In this document: positions 17,298 to 28,362 of the stretch, one piece after another
Layout: each line of letters starts with the position of its first letter
Position numbering within the stretch: the first letter of the stretch is position 1
From: an uncultured Flavobacteriaceae bacterium
Lineage (GTDB): Bacteria > Bacteroidota > Bacteroidia > Flavobacteriales > Flavobacteriaceae
Assembly: GCA_937923735.1 (NCBI GenBank)
Contig: CALDUJ010000182.1
Coordinates: 1 to 33,689, forward strand
Direction of reading: 5' to 3'
DNA: 33,689 bases
Position numbers and translations under genes: made by a program
Notes under the pieces: generated by a model
What the model was told of the DNA's origin: nothing
The model's database searches: none
Seen by the model: only the letters and a program-made list of their open reading frames with translations

Positions 17298-17888
17298 ATG
17301 AATACAATTAAAAGCATAACCGTTTTTTGCGGGAGTAGTGAAGGAAACGATACAGATGTTTTAGACCAGGCAGTTGTGTTAGGTCAAACCTTAGCGAACA
17401 ATAAGACAACTTTGGTTTATGGTGCCGCTAAAATTGGCGTGATGGGCAAGGTTGCTGAAGCAGCTTTAAATCAAGGCGGGAAAGTTATTGGTGTTATTCC
17501 AGAGTTTTTAAAACTTAAAGAAGTTGTGCATCTGGGGCTTTCGGAATTGGTTACTACTAATAATATGCACGAACGCAAGCTTAAAATGCATCAATTATCG
17601 GACGCATTTATTGCACTTCCTGGTGGGTTTGGGACCTTAGAAGAGTTGTTTGAAATCATTACTTGGGCACAATTAGGACTACATCAAAAACCCATAGGAT
17701 TATTAAATGTGAATGGCTTTTACGACGATTTGCTTAAACTACTAGAAAACATGGTGCGACGCGGTTTCTTAAAGATGTCTAACTACGAAATGCTCTTGGT
17801 GGATGATTCAGTTAAAGGTTTATTAGAAAAACTCAATAATTACAAACCAGAACCAGTGCCTAAATGGTTAAAGGCAGAGAGAACTTAA
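17298..17888 (+). CDS. LOG-family / TIGR00730 Rossmann-fold protein (possible cytokinin riboside 5'-monophosphate phosphoribohydrolase)
   Basis: FCGSSEGND, YGAAKIGVMGKVAEAA, PGGFGTLEELFEIITWAQLG. Start placed at the ATG (MNTIKSI) rather than the track's GTG at 17259, which lies within a repeat. Confidence 0.88.
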   Translation: MNTIKSITVFCGSSEGNDTDVLDQAVVLGQTLANNKTTLVYGAAKIGVMGKVAEAALNQGGKVIGVIPEFLKLKEVVHLGLSELVTTNNMHERKLKMHQLSDAFIALPGGFGTLEELFEIITWAQLGLHQKPIGLLNVNGFYDDLLKLLENMVRRGFLKMSNYEMLLVDDSVKGLLEKLNNYKPEPVPKWLKAERT

Positions 17889-18527
17889 TTTTTTTATTTC
17901 TTCTAAATCTGAATGTTCTGAATCTGTAATTGCAGAACTGTGAACTTCATTAAAGCCCGCTTTTTTAAACTTTAAAATATTAGAAGACCTAACGCTTCCT
18001 CCTACCAAAATTTCAATTTTACCTTTAGCTTCCTTTTTTAGCCGTTTTAGGGTTTCCAGCCCTTCAAGTGCAGTTTCTGCTTGGCCAGAAGTTAATATAT
18101 AATCTGTTTTTAGATTAATTAATTGGTTAATTGCTATAATAGGATTTATAACGTTATCGAAAGCTCTATGAAATGTAAATGATAAGGGTTTGGAAGTTTC
18201 AATAAGTTGTTTTGTTCTTTCTATATCAATAGTGTTATTAGAATTAAGAACGCCAGAAACAATGCCATTACAGTCAATGGATTTGCAGAATTCTATATTG
18301 TTGAGCATTTGCTCAAATTCTTCATCATTATAAACAAAATCAGCACCTCTCGGGCGTATCAACACATTTACAGGAATTGAGAGTTCTTCAATAACGTGCT
18401 TTATCAAATCTCGATTAGGAGTTATACCACCAATAGATAGATTTTCACATAACTCAATACGGTTAGCACCACCTTTCTCAGCATTAATGGCAGATTGATA
18501 TGAGTTGGCGCAGATTTCTAGAAGCAT
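17868..18527 (-). CDS. cutC: Copper homeostasis protein CutC family
   Basis: LEICANSYQSAINAEKGGANRIELCENLSIGGITPN; VNVLIRPRGADFVYND; TFHRAFD; LTSGQ. Confidence 0.92.
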   Translation of the reverse strand: MLLEICANSYQSAINAEKGGANRIELCENLSIGGITPNRDLIKHVIEELSIPVNVLIRPRGADFVYNDEEFEQMLNNIEFCKSIDCNGIVSGVLNSNNTIDIERTKQLIETSKPLSFTFHRAFDNVINPIIAINQLINLKTDYILTSGQAETALEGLETLKRLKKEAKGKIEILVGGSVRSSNILKFKKAGFNEVHSSAITDSEHSDLEEIKKLSSLCL

Positions 18528-18583
18528 TGATATGTCATGGATAAAAAAGGATTAGAGCTCATTTTTCTTGTAGGGCATTTTAG

Positions 18584-20611
<2,028 letters not shown>

Positions 20612-20638
20612 TAGTCATTCTGTTTTTATAAAAAAATC

Positions 20639-20660
20639 CGATAAAATGTATTTTTTATCG
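20639..20660 (+). promoter_or_regulatory. Palindromic motif copy 1 upstream of the 20708 gene
   Basis: CGATAAAA-TGTATT-TTTTATCG, perfect 8-bp arms; 19/22 identical to 21905..21926. Confidence 0.6.
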
Positions 20661-20707
20661 TTTAATTGTAATTTTTATTTATATTAGCCGTCCCAAACTA
20701 CAAATTT

Positions 20708-21436
20708 GTGAAGATAACCAAGACTTACATCTTGATGGCTATTATCATTCTGCTTACGGTTTTATTTATCGTCGGGCAGATAATGCAGTACGATGTTCTC
20801 TCTAATACAACTCGCTCATTAATATTGCCGTTGGCTACTACTTTCTACTTTTTAAAAGTAGAAAAGAGAAGTGTTTACTTTACTTTATTCTTAATTATAT
20901 TTAGCTTGTCTGAATTGATTGGGCTTCTTATTTATTCAGTGCCAAATAATTTTATTTTCTACATAGGTAATTTGCTTTGTATAGTTGGCTATATCTGTCT
21001 TATCATAGATATACTAACTCAAATAAAAGACTCCCCGGATTACAAAGGATTTTTCTTAAAATACACAATTCACATAGCTGTACTTGTTATGTTTGCTGTG
21101 TATTTGGTTATATTGTTGGGAGAGATAATGAGTCCACATCTAGATAGAGTGGAATATACAGTCTCAATGGTGTATTCTACAGCTATTATGGCTTTACTTA
21201 CTGTATCTTTACTTAACTTTATATGTAATGACAGCAAAAAAGCACTTATACTATTTTTGGCTTCTATGTGTATTGTTTTTTCTGAAATTGTACAAATAGC
21301 ATACTATTATCTATCTGAAACATATGGATTAAGTTTGATTTATTCCCTGTTATTGGTTATGGCTTTCTACCTATTCTATAAACAAGGGTTTTTAAAACAA
21401 GAGGCTAATAAAAATTTGAATCTTTTTAAATCTTAA
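20708..21436 (+). CDS. Multi-TM membrane protein, possibly YhhN/TMEM86-like (GTG start)
   Basis: 242 aa, about 8 hydrophobic segments; overall architecture similar to the 21978..22727 product. Confidence 0.65.
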   Translation: MKITKTYILMAIIILLTVLFIVGQIMQYDVLSNTTRSLILPLATTFYFLKVEKRSVYFTLFLIIFSLSELIGLLIYSVPNNFIFYIGNLLCIVGYICLIIDILTQIKDSPDYKGFFLKYTIHIAVLVMFAVYLVILLGEIMSPHLDRVEYTVSMVYSTAIMALLTVSLLNFICNDSKKALILFLASMCIVFSEIVQIAYYYLSETYGLSLIYSLLLVMAFYLFYKQGFLKQEANKNLNLFKS

Positions 21437-21815
21437 GCTTAGTGCCTAGGTAAGGTATATCTTTTCTGTAAATAAATAATAAAATAGCTGCCAAAACAAA
21501 AGTCACTACTGCGGTTATAAATAGTATACCTCCATCGCCTTTTACTTCTATGCCTAAATCTGTTAGGTGCATAAAAATAGCACCTCCAATAACCCCAAGA
21601 GTAAGTGTTGCTCCTAGCCATACTGTTCTAGGAATTAGTAATAATATACCACTTATTAACTCAACTATACCAATCCCTATTCGTCCTAGAGGCTCTAATC
21701 CAACTTGCTCAAAAATGTAAACACTATCTGGATGCGCAGTGAATTTAAAACGAAGTGTTTGTATTAAAATTAAGGCTACAATAATTCTTAGGGCTAGTAC
21801 GAGTTTTGATTTCAT
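21426..21815 (-). CDS. DoxX-like small membrane protein
   Basis: 129 aa, 4 TM; FKFTAHPDSVYIFEQVGLEPLGRIGIGIVELISGILLLIPRT. Confidence 0.75.
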   Translation of the reverse strand: MKSKLVLALRIIVALILIQTLRFKFTAHPDSVYIFEQVGLEPLGRIGIGIVELISGILLLIPRTVWLGATLTLGVIGGAIFMHLTDLGIEVKGDGGILFITAVVTFVLAAILLFIYRKDIPYLGTKLKI

Positions 21816-21904
21816 TGTTAAATTTTTGGTTGTTAAGTTTAGACGAATTGCACATTGTATCTTACTAAGGTATTAAGTTCCTATCTCTAATTTAACATTT
21901 TCAT

Positions 21905-21926
21905 CGATTAAATACATTTTTTATCG
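21905..21926 (+). promoter_or_regulatory. Palindromic motif copy 2 upstream of the 21978 gene
   Basis: CGATTAAATACATTTTTTATCG; embedded in a perfect TCATCGAT-N14-ATCGATGA inverted repeat (21901..21930). Confidence 0.6.
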
Positions 21927-21977
21927 ATGAAATAAATATTATTTCATATATTCGAAAACCTACTTATAAATATTGTT

Positions 21978-22727
21978 GTGAAAAATTGGTTTAAATCTAC
22001 TACAAACAGAGCCATTGTAATTGTTCTGTCCGTGTTACTTATTTTTAATGGATACGCTTCATTTAATGAAAATGTTTTAATGCTTCAGGCGTCTAAGGCA
22101 TTGACTATTCCATTATTCTTTTCTCTTTATTTTATAAAGAACAGGTTTATCAATAACATATTCGTAGTCTTTTTGTTATTGACATTTGTTGGAGATTTGT
22201 TTTCTATGATGTCTGGGGATACTGGTCAACTAAAAGTAACCTCTGCTGCTTACTTTTGTTGTTATGCAACACTTATCCTCATTGGTTTTTTTAGGATTAA
22301 AAGATTTAAGTTTAAAGGGCTGATAGGAGGTTATCTTCTTGCTGTATTTTTGTTGAACGCCTATTTTATGTATTCCCTTTACGGAACGCTATCATACAGT
22401 ATTACAGATACAACCGAGTTGTTTTTTACTACTTTTCAAGTAATAGCCTTGTTGGTATTAGGTCTCGTTGCCTTTGCTGGCTATCTTAATGATGATGGGA
22501 GACAATCTATTGTTTTTTTAGTGATGAGTTTTTGCTTAATTTTTTCTCAGGTTTTAAACTTTGTTGAAACGTATTATGTAGTATACAATCAATTTGTGGT
22601 AATGGAGTGGGCGTCACATCTAGTAGGGCTTGTGTTGTTTTACAAATACCTTGAGGAAGATAACAGATTGAGCAAAAGAAAAGTTGTCCGAGACAGAATT
22701 TCTGTTTCAGAAAAAATGGCAGCTTAA
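21978..22727 (+). CDS. Multi-TM membrane protein, YhhN/TMEM86-like, apparent paralog of the 20708 product (GTG start)
   Basis: 249 aa, about 8 hydrophobic segments; LTIPLFFSLYFIKNRFINNIFVVFLLLTFVGDLFSMM aligns in order with LILPLATTFYFLKVEKRSVYFTLFLIIFSLSELIGLL. Confidence 0.65.
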   Translation: MKNWFKSTTNRAIVIVLSVLLIFNGYASFNENVLMLQASKALTIPLFFSLYFIKNRFINNIFVVFLLLTFVGDLFSMMSGDTGQLKVTSAAYFCCYATLILIGFFRIKRFKFKGLIGGYLLAVFLLNAYFMYSLYGTLSYSITDTTELFFTTFQVIALLVLGLVAFAGYLNDDGRQSIVFLVMSFCLIFSQVLNFVETYYVVYNQFVVMEWASHLVGLVLFYKYLEEDNRLSKRKVVRDRISVSEKMAA

Positions 22728-22729
22728 TA

Positions 22730-23644
22730 CTATACAATTATAGTGGTTCCGTTGGCAGATTTTGTGTTATCAGAATCGAAATAAAAATCTATTTTCCCTA
22801 AATACAATCCATATGCACCAACTTGATTTACCAATACATTGTCACCATTTACATTTTGCGCAACAGTTGGCTTCGGTAAAAATGTATGTGTATGACCGCC
22901 AATAATTAAATCAATATTCATTGTAGCTTTAGCAAGATTAAGGTCACTAGCTTTTTCGGGATTATTTCTGTAATTGTATCCAAGATGGGATAGACAAATA
23001 ACTAGGTCGCACTTTTTTTCTTCTTTTAGTATACGACTCATATCTTGAGCTATCTCTACAGGGTTTAGATAAACTGTTTCTTTATATAGGCTTTTATCAA
23101 CGAGCCCTTCAAGAGTAATGCCTAAACCAAAAACCCCAATTTTTATCCCAGCCTTATTAAAAATCTTGTATGGTTTTACATGTCTATCCATAACCGTATT
23201 CTTAAAATCGTAATTGGCAGATATAAATTCAAAATTTGCATTTGGTAATTGTGCATACAAACCGTCGATTCCATTGTCAAAATCATGATTACCAATAGTA
23301 GCCGCGTCGTATTTAAGCATACTCATAAGTTTGAATTCCAGTTCCCCACCATAATAATTAAAATAAGGCGTGCCTTGAAAAATATCTCCCGCATCCAATA
23401 ATAATGTATTCGGATTTTCTTTCCTGAAGCCTTCAATTAATTTAGCACGTCTTGCTATTCCTCCTTTATTCGGATTTCTGGCATCATTAGGTCCAAATGG
23501 ATCAATATGACTGTGAACGTCGTTAGTATGCAGAATAGTAATTTTTTTACTGTTTAGAGATGCAAATGAAGACAGGCTTAAGCCACCTAAACCTATTAAT
23601 GATGAGGCTGTGGCTGTTTTTTGAATAAAGGATCTACGTTTCAT
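22730..23644 (-). CDS. 5'-nucleotidase-type metallophosphatase domain protein with Tat-like signal
   Basis: MKRRSFIQKTATASSLIGLGGLSLSSFA; ILHTNDVHSHIDPFG, LLLDAGDIFQGTP, TIGNHDFDNG, GGHTHTF. Confidence 0.9.
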   Translation of the reverse strand: MKRRSFIQKTATASSLIGLGGLSLSSFASLNSKKITILHTNDVHSHIDPFGPNDARNPNKGGIARRAKLIEGFRKENPNTLLLDAGDIFQGTPYFNYYGGELEFKLMSMLKYDAATIGNHDFDNGIDGLYAQLPNANFEFISANYDFKNTVMDRHVKPYKIFNKAGIKIGVFGLGITLEGLVDKSLYKETVYLNPVEIAQDMSRILKEEKKCDLVICLSHLGYNYRNNPEKASDLNLAKATMNIDLIIGGHTHTFLPKPTVAQNVNGDNVLVNQVGAYGLYLGKIDFYFDSDNTKSANGTTIIV

Positions 23645-24408
23645 TAATCTTCAAGTTTTATGAATCTATTATCAGTTTTCAAACGTATGGTGTCTACTTT
23701 TTTAAAGTAGTCAATTATAACATTTCTTAATTTATAGTCTAAAGCTATATAGTCATCTCCCTTTTTTAGGAAATGCATACCACTTCCTCCATTATACAGA
23801 TAATCTATACTAGCGACATTATAGGTTTTGTTATAGTCAATTGGTTTGCCATTTAACAACGCTTCTTTTACGGTGTTGTCGCTATTAAGTTTTAAACTGA
23901 GCCTAGAGAATGGATTTGCTCTCTTAGCTTTAGATAAGTAATCTATCATTTCCTTTATCTGTTCACCTTTAAGTTTAACTACTATCATTGAGTTTTCAAA
24001 AGGCATAATTTGGTAGGCACTCCTTGCTGTTAAAGCTCCTTTAGAGATGCCAGCTCGGATACCACCATGATTGAGGATGGCGATATCTATATCGTTACCT
24101 GTTCTTTGTTTGTAAACTGGGTTGGACTGCTCGTGAGCAATGTCAGCTAGGAAATTACCAATTGCAGTTTCCAACTTATCTGTTCTTGGTGAATAATCTC
24201 CAACAGAATAAGCAATTACACTATCGAGGTCTTTATTTATGTGATCTCTAAAGGGAGTGATAAACTCTTCAATTGCCTTATCTCCCTCTAGGGTTTCATC
24301 TATGGAAATACGTTTTCCTTCTATTTTGTTTAAATGGACTTCTTTGTTTTGTTTGCAATTAAAAGTCAATAAAAAAACAAAAACAAAAAAAAGGTGTTTA
24401 AAACTCAT
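23644..24408 (-). CDS. 5'-nucleotidase C-terminal domain lipoprotein
   Basis: Lipobox FLLTFNC; ILNHGGIRAGISKGALTARSAYQIMPFENSMIVVKLKG; YNVASIDYLYNGG. Confidence 0.88.
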   Translation of the reverse strand: MSFKHLFFVFVFLLTFNCKQNKEVHLNKIEGKRISIDETLEGDKAIEEFITPFRDHINKDLDSVIAYSVGDYSPRTDKLETAIGNFLADIAHEQSNPVYKQRTGNDIDIAILNHGGIRAGISKGALTARSAYQIMPFENSMIVVKLKGEQIKEMIDYLSKAKRANPFSRLSLKLNSDNTVKEALLNGKPIDYNKTYNVASIDYLYNGGSGMHFLKKGDDYIALDYKLRNVIIDYFKKVDTIRLKTDNRFIKLED

Positions 24409-24476
24409 ATAAATCAGTTATAGTCGTATGCCTATGTCGGCTCTTTTTATACTTTTGTACAAAGTGATAAAGATAA

Positions 24477-25001
24477 ATGATTTTAAAGAGCTTACGCGAA
24501 AAATCAAATCAAAAACATATTAACAAACTGTTAAACTCGCATCAACCTAAAGTCAGTGATGTTAAGATTGAGAGTATTGGCGTACTATTAAACAAAAGTG
24601 AGTTTAATGATTTTGAAGCTTTCAGGGATTTTTCAAAAGAATTAAATATACACCCTAATAAGATTAAGATTGTTGCTTTTACAGAAGATGATAAAGACGT
24701 CGAAGCTTCTCGAGAGCTACTTTTTAGTAAAAAGAGTATAGGTTGGCATGCTAAGATAAAAAGCCCAGAATTGGAAGACTTTTTGAAAAAGGATTTTGAT
24801 GCATTACTTTGCTATTACAACGAAAACAATGTAGAACTGGATTTAGCTACTTCGCTTTCCAAAGCAAACTTTAAGATTGGAATTTCTACTCATGATGAAC
24901 GCCTTTTTAATTTCATCATCGAAACTAAGAGCAAAGATTTTTCTATTTATAAGAAAGAACTAATTAAATATTTACGCATACTTAATAAATTAAAGGAATG
25001 A
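24477..25001 (+). CDS. Conserved hypothetical protein (DUF6913-like)
   Basis: [11 protein letters not shown]..., [31 protein letters not shown]; start of dapA overlaps its stop (ATGA). Confidence 0.6.
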   Translation: MILKSLREKSNQKHINKLLNSHQPKVSDVKIESIGVLLNKSEFNDFEAFRDFSKELNIHPNKIKIVAFTEDDKDVEASRELLFSKKSIGWHAKIKSPELEDFLKKDFDALLCYYNENNVELDLATSLSKANFKIGISTHDERLFNFIIETKSKDFSIYKKELIKYLRILNKLKE

Positions 25002-25873
25002 ACAAATTTAAAGGCACTGGAGTCGCCTTAGTAACACCATTTAAGTCTGATTTTAGCGTGGATCATGAAGCGCTAACAAGAATTGTTAATTTTAATATAG
25101 ATAATGGTATAGATTATCTAGTAATTTCTGGTACGACTGGGGAAAGTGCGACAATTACCAAACAGGAAAAGAAGGACATTACTGAAACAATTAAGAAAGT
25201 AAATGGAGGTAGATTGCCTTTAGTTTTAGGTATTGGGGGGAATAATACGACAAGTATTATACAAGAAATGAAGGAAACCGATTTTTCTGGAATAGATGCT
25301 ATTCTCTCAGTATCTCCATATTATACCAAACCGACTCAAGAAGGTATTTATCAACATTATAAAGCTATTTCTGCAGCATCTCCGAGACCAATTATTCTTT
25401 ATAACGTGCCTGGTCGTACTATGAGTAATATGTTACCATCAACAACATTAAGATTAGCTAGAGATTTTGAGAATATCATTGCTGTTAAAGAAGCTGGTAA
25501 TAATCAGCAGCAGTATTATAGCCTTTTAAAAGATATACCAGATGATTTTTTGGTGATTTCTGGTGATGATGATTTGGTTTTAGGAGCTACTCTTGCTGGA
25601 GGAGCTGGTGTGATTTCGGTCATCGGTCAGGGTTTTCCTAAAGAATTCTCTAAAATGATTCAATTGGGATTGGAAGGTAAAGCAAAGGAGGCCTTCGCTA
25701 TTCATTACAAATTAATGGATGTTGTTGGTTATATATTTGCTGAGAATAACCCCGCTGGTATAAAAGCAGTGCTTTCAAATCTGGGTTTATGTGATGACAC
25801 AGTCAGGTTGCCTTTAGTGCCGGCTACAGAAGATTTGAAGCAAAAAATTGCTGATTTTATCAAGCAGCTATAG
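24998..25873 (+). CDS. dapA: 4-hydroxy-tetrahydrodipicolinate synthase
   Basis: [54 protein letters not shown]. Confidence 0.96.
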   Translation: MNKFKGTGVALVTPFKSDFSVDHEALTRIVNFNIDNGIDYLVISGTTGESATITKQEKKDITETIKKVNGGRLPLVLGIGGNNTTSIIQEMKETDFSGIDAILSVSPYYTKPTQEGIYQHYKAISAASPRPIILYNVPGRTMSNMLPSTTLRLARDFENIIAVKEAGNNQQQYYSLLKDIPDDFLVISGDDDLVLGATLAGGAGVISVIGQGFPKEFSKMIQLGLEGKAKEAFAIHYKLMDVVGYIFAENNPAGIKAVLSNLGLCDDTVRLPLVPATEDLKQKIADFIKQL

Positions 25874-25967
25874 GCTCATGTTAAAGTTTGCATAAACCTA
25901 ACATTAGCAGGGAATCTTATACTATTTTCGTGTAAATTTTTTGTTTTTATAATCCGTTATTAATACG

Positions 25968-25975
25968 TAATTTTG
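25968..25975 (+). promoter_or_regulatory. Bacteroidota-type -7 promoter element for bamD
   Basis: TAATTTTG matches TAnnTTTG, 15 bp upstream of the ATG; a TTTG lies about 24 bp upstream of it. Confidence 0.5.
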
Positions 25976-25990
25976 CAACTTGCTTAAAAT

Positions 25991-26794
25991 ATGAAGAACA
26001 GTTTATACATAGTGCTTTTAGGATTGTTGATAATAAGCTCTTGTAGCGATTATCAAAAAGCTCTTAAATCTGAAGATGTAGCCACCAAGTTTAAGATGGG
26101 AGATTCCCTTTTTAAGGCTGGTAAATTTTCTAAAGCTAATAGGCTGTTTGAGCAAATTCTTCCTCAGTATAGAGGGAAACCTCAAGCTCAGAAGCTAACT
26201 TACATGCATGCAAAGTCTTTCTACGAAACAAAGGACTATTATCTATCGGGATATCAATTTGAGAGATTTGCTAATGCATACCCTCAAAGTGAAAAACTTG
26301 AAGAAGCTTTGTTTTTAAGTGCTAAGAGTAAGTATATGCTATCACCAATTTATTCCAAGGATCAAGAAGAAACTAAAGAAGCTATTGACAAGCTACAGTT
26401 ATTCATCAACGATTATCCTAATTCAGAATATACTCAAGAAGCAAGTAAATTAGTACAAGAACTGGATTTTAAGCTTGAGAAAAAAGCCTACGAAATAGCA
26501 AGACAATATAATCGTATATATGACTATAGAGCCTCTATAAAAGCTTTTGATAATTTCTTTGTAGATTACCCCGGCTCTAAGCTCAGAGAAAAAGCAATGT
26601 ATTATAGACTACACTCTGCGTCAGAGTTGGCTATTAATAGTGTAACTTGGAAAAAAGAAGAAAGATTAAATAGTGCAAACGGATATCATGATGGCTTTAA
26701 AAAAGCTTATCCTAATTCAGAATTCATTAAAGAGGTTGACAAAATGAAGGTTAAATTAGACCAAGAAATGTCAGCATTTAATACAAAAAGCTAA
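25991..26794 (+). CDS. bamD: Outer membrane protein assembly factor BamD-like lipoprotein
   Basis: Lipobox LLIISSC; TPR-like LFKAGKFSKANRLFEQILPQYRGKPQ, FINDYPNSEYTQEA. Confidence 0.9.
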   Translation: MKNSLYIVLLGLLIISSCSDYQKALKSEDVATKFKMGDSLFKAGKFSKANRLFEQILPQYRGKPQAQKLTYMHAKSFYETKDYYLSGYQFERFANAYPQSEKLEEALFLSAKSKYMLSPIYSKDQEETKEAIDKLQLFINDYPNSEYTQEASKLVQELDFKLEKKAYEIARQYNRIYDYRASIKAFDNFFVDYPGSKLREKAMYYRLHSASELAINSVTWKKEERLNSANGYHDGFKKAYPNSEFIKEVDKMKVKLDQEMSAFNTKS

Positions 26795-26804
26795 ATAACA
26801 CGAA

Positions 26805-27143
26805 ATGAAAATAGACCTTAAAAAAACAACAGCTCCTGTAAATACAGTAACTTACAATAGAAATACGATTGATGCTTCTACTGAGAACATCTATGAGGCT
26901 ATTTCTGTTATCTCTAAAAGAGCTGAGCAAATCAATACAGAAATCAAAAAGGAACTTATCGATAAGTTAGAAGAGTTCGCTACTTTTAATGATAGTTTAG
27001 AGGAGATTTTTGAGAATAAAGAGCAGATTGAAGTTTCTAAGTTCTACGAAAAACTACCAAAACCACACTCTTTAGCTGTACAAGAGTGGTTAAACGATAA
27101 GATTTACTACAGAAATACTGAGGAGGATTCTTCTCAAGCATAA
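26805..27143 (+). CDS. rpoZ: DNA-directed RNA polymerase omega/Rpb6-like subunit
   Basis: 112 aa; NIYEAISVISKRAEQINTEIKKELIDKLEEF; between bamD and coaBC as is usual in Bacteroidota. Confidence 0.8.
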   Translation: MKIDLKKTTAPVNTVTYNRNTIDASTENIYEAISVISKRAEQINTEIKKELIDKLEEFATFNDSLEEIFENKEQIEVSKFYEKLPKPHSLAVQEWLNDKIYYRNTEEDSSQA

Positions 27144-27150
27144 TACTTGG

Positions 27151-28362
27151 ATGTCAGTTTTAAGCGGCAAAAATATATTACTAGGCATAACTGCTGGTAT
27201 AGCTGCTTATAAAACAGCATCTCTTGTTAGGTTATTTATTAAGGCTGGAGCTCATGTAAAAGTCCTTATGACTCCTGCTTCTAAAGACTTCATTACACCT
27301 TTAACCTTATCAACACTTTCTAAAAACGCGGTATATTCATCCTTTACCAATGAAGAGGATGAAAATGCTACATGGAATAATCATGTAGAGTTAGGTCTTT
27401 GGGCAGATTTATTTTTAGTTGCTCCAGCAACAGCAAATACATTATCTAAAATGGCTAATGGGACGAGCGACAATTTATTACTCGCTACATATTTGTCAGC
27501 GAAATGTCCAGTGTATTTCGCTCCCGCAATGGATTTGGATATGTACAAGCACGAATCAACTAAAAATAGTTTCAACACATTAGAAGGTTATGGTAACGTC
27601 ATGATTCCTGCCACCAGCGGAGAGTTGGCAAGTGGTTTGGTTGGCGAAGGACGTATGGCTGAGCCAGAAGACATAGTGTCTTTTATAGAGAGTGACATTT
27701 TGAATAGCCTTCCTCTTAACAAAAAGAAATTTTTAATTACAGCTGGACCTACTTACGAAGCTTTAGACCCAGTGCGTTTTATTGGTAATCACTCTAGTGG
27801 TAAAATGGGTTTTGAGATAGCCAAAGCTGCCGCAAATTTAGGTGCTAAAGTTTTTCTAGTTACTGGTCCAACACACCAAGTAATAGAGCATAGTCTTGTT
27901 GAGGTTATTCCTGTAACCAGTGCTGATGAGATGTACGTTGAAGCGCATAAGTACTTTAATGATGTGGATGTGGCAATTTTATCGGCTGCTGTGGCGGATT
28001 ATAAACCAAAAAAAGCATCGGAGAAGAAAATAAAGAAGAAAGATTCGACGTTACTATTGGAGTTGGAAAAAACCAAAGATATTTTGGCTTCTTTAGGTGA
28101 GATTAAACAAAATCAAGTTCTAGTTGGATTCGCTTTAGAAACCAATAACGAATTGGAAAATGCTAAAGGAAAGCTTAAAAAGAAGAATTTAGATTTAATT
28201 GTTTTAAATTCGTTACAAGATAAAGGAGCAGGTTTTGGAGGTTCGACCAATAAAGTGACCATAATAAATAAGGATGGTTCTTTAAACGAATATGAATTAA
28301 AATCTAAAACAGAAGTAGCTCAAGACTTGTTAAACGAAATATTAACCCATATCAATGCGTAA
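27151..28362 (+). CDS. coaBC: Bifunctional phosphopantothenoylcysteine decarboxylase/synthase CoaBC
   Basis: ILLGITAGIAAYKTASLVRLF, FAPAMDLDMY, ITAGPTYEALDPVRFIGNHSSGKMG, AAVADYKP. Confidence 0.96.
   Translation: MSVLSGKNILLGITAGIAAYKTASLVRLFIKAGAHVKVLMTPASKDFITPLTLSTLSKNAVYSSFTNEEDENATWNNHVELGLWADLFLVAPATANTLSKMANGTSDNLLLATYLSAKCPVYFAPAMDLDMYKHESTKNSFNTLEGYGNVMIPATSGELASGLVGEGRMAEPEDIVSFIESDILNSLPLNKKKFLITAGPTYEALDPVRFIGNHSSGKMGFEIAKAAANLGAKVFLVTGPTHQVIEHSLVEVIPVTSADEMYVEAHKYFNDVDVAILSAAVADYKPKKASEKKIKKKDSTLLLELEKTKDILASLGEIKQNQVLVGFALETNNELENAKGKLKKKNLDLIVLNSLQDKGAGFGGSTNKVTIINKDGSLNEYELKSKTEVAQDLLNEILTHINA

Noticed and set aside
17868-17888. 21-bp convergent overlap of the LOG-family and cutC 3' ends
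   Set aside because: Short convergent overlaps are ordinary in compact genomes; no extra structure was seen there.
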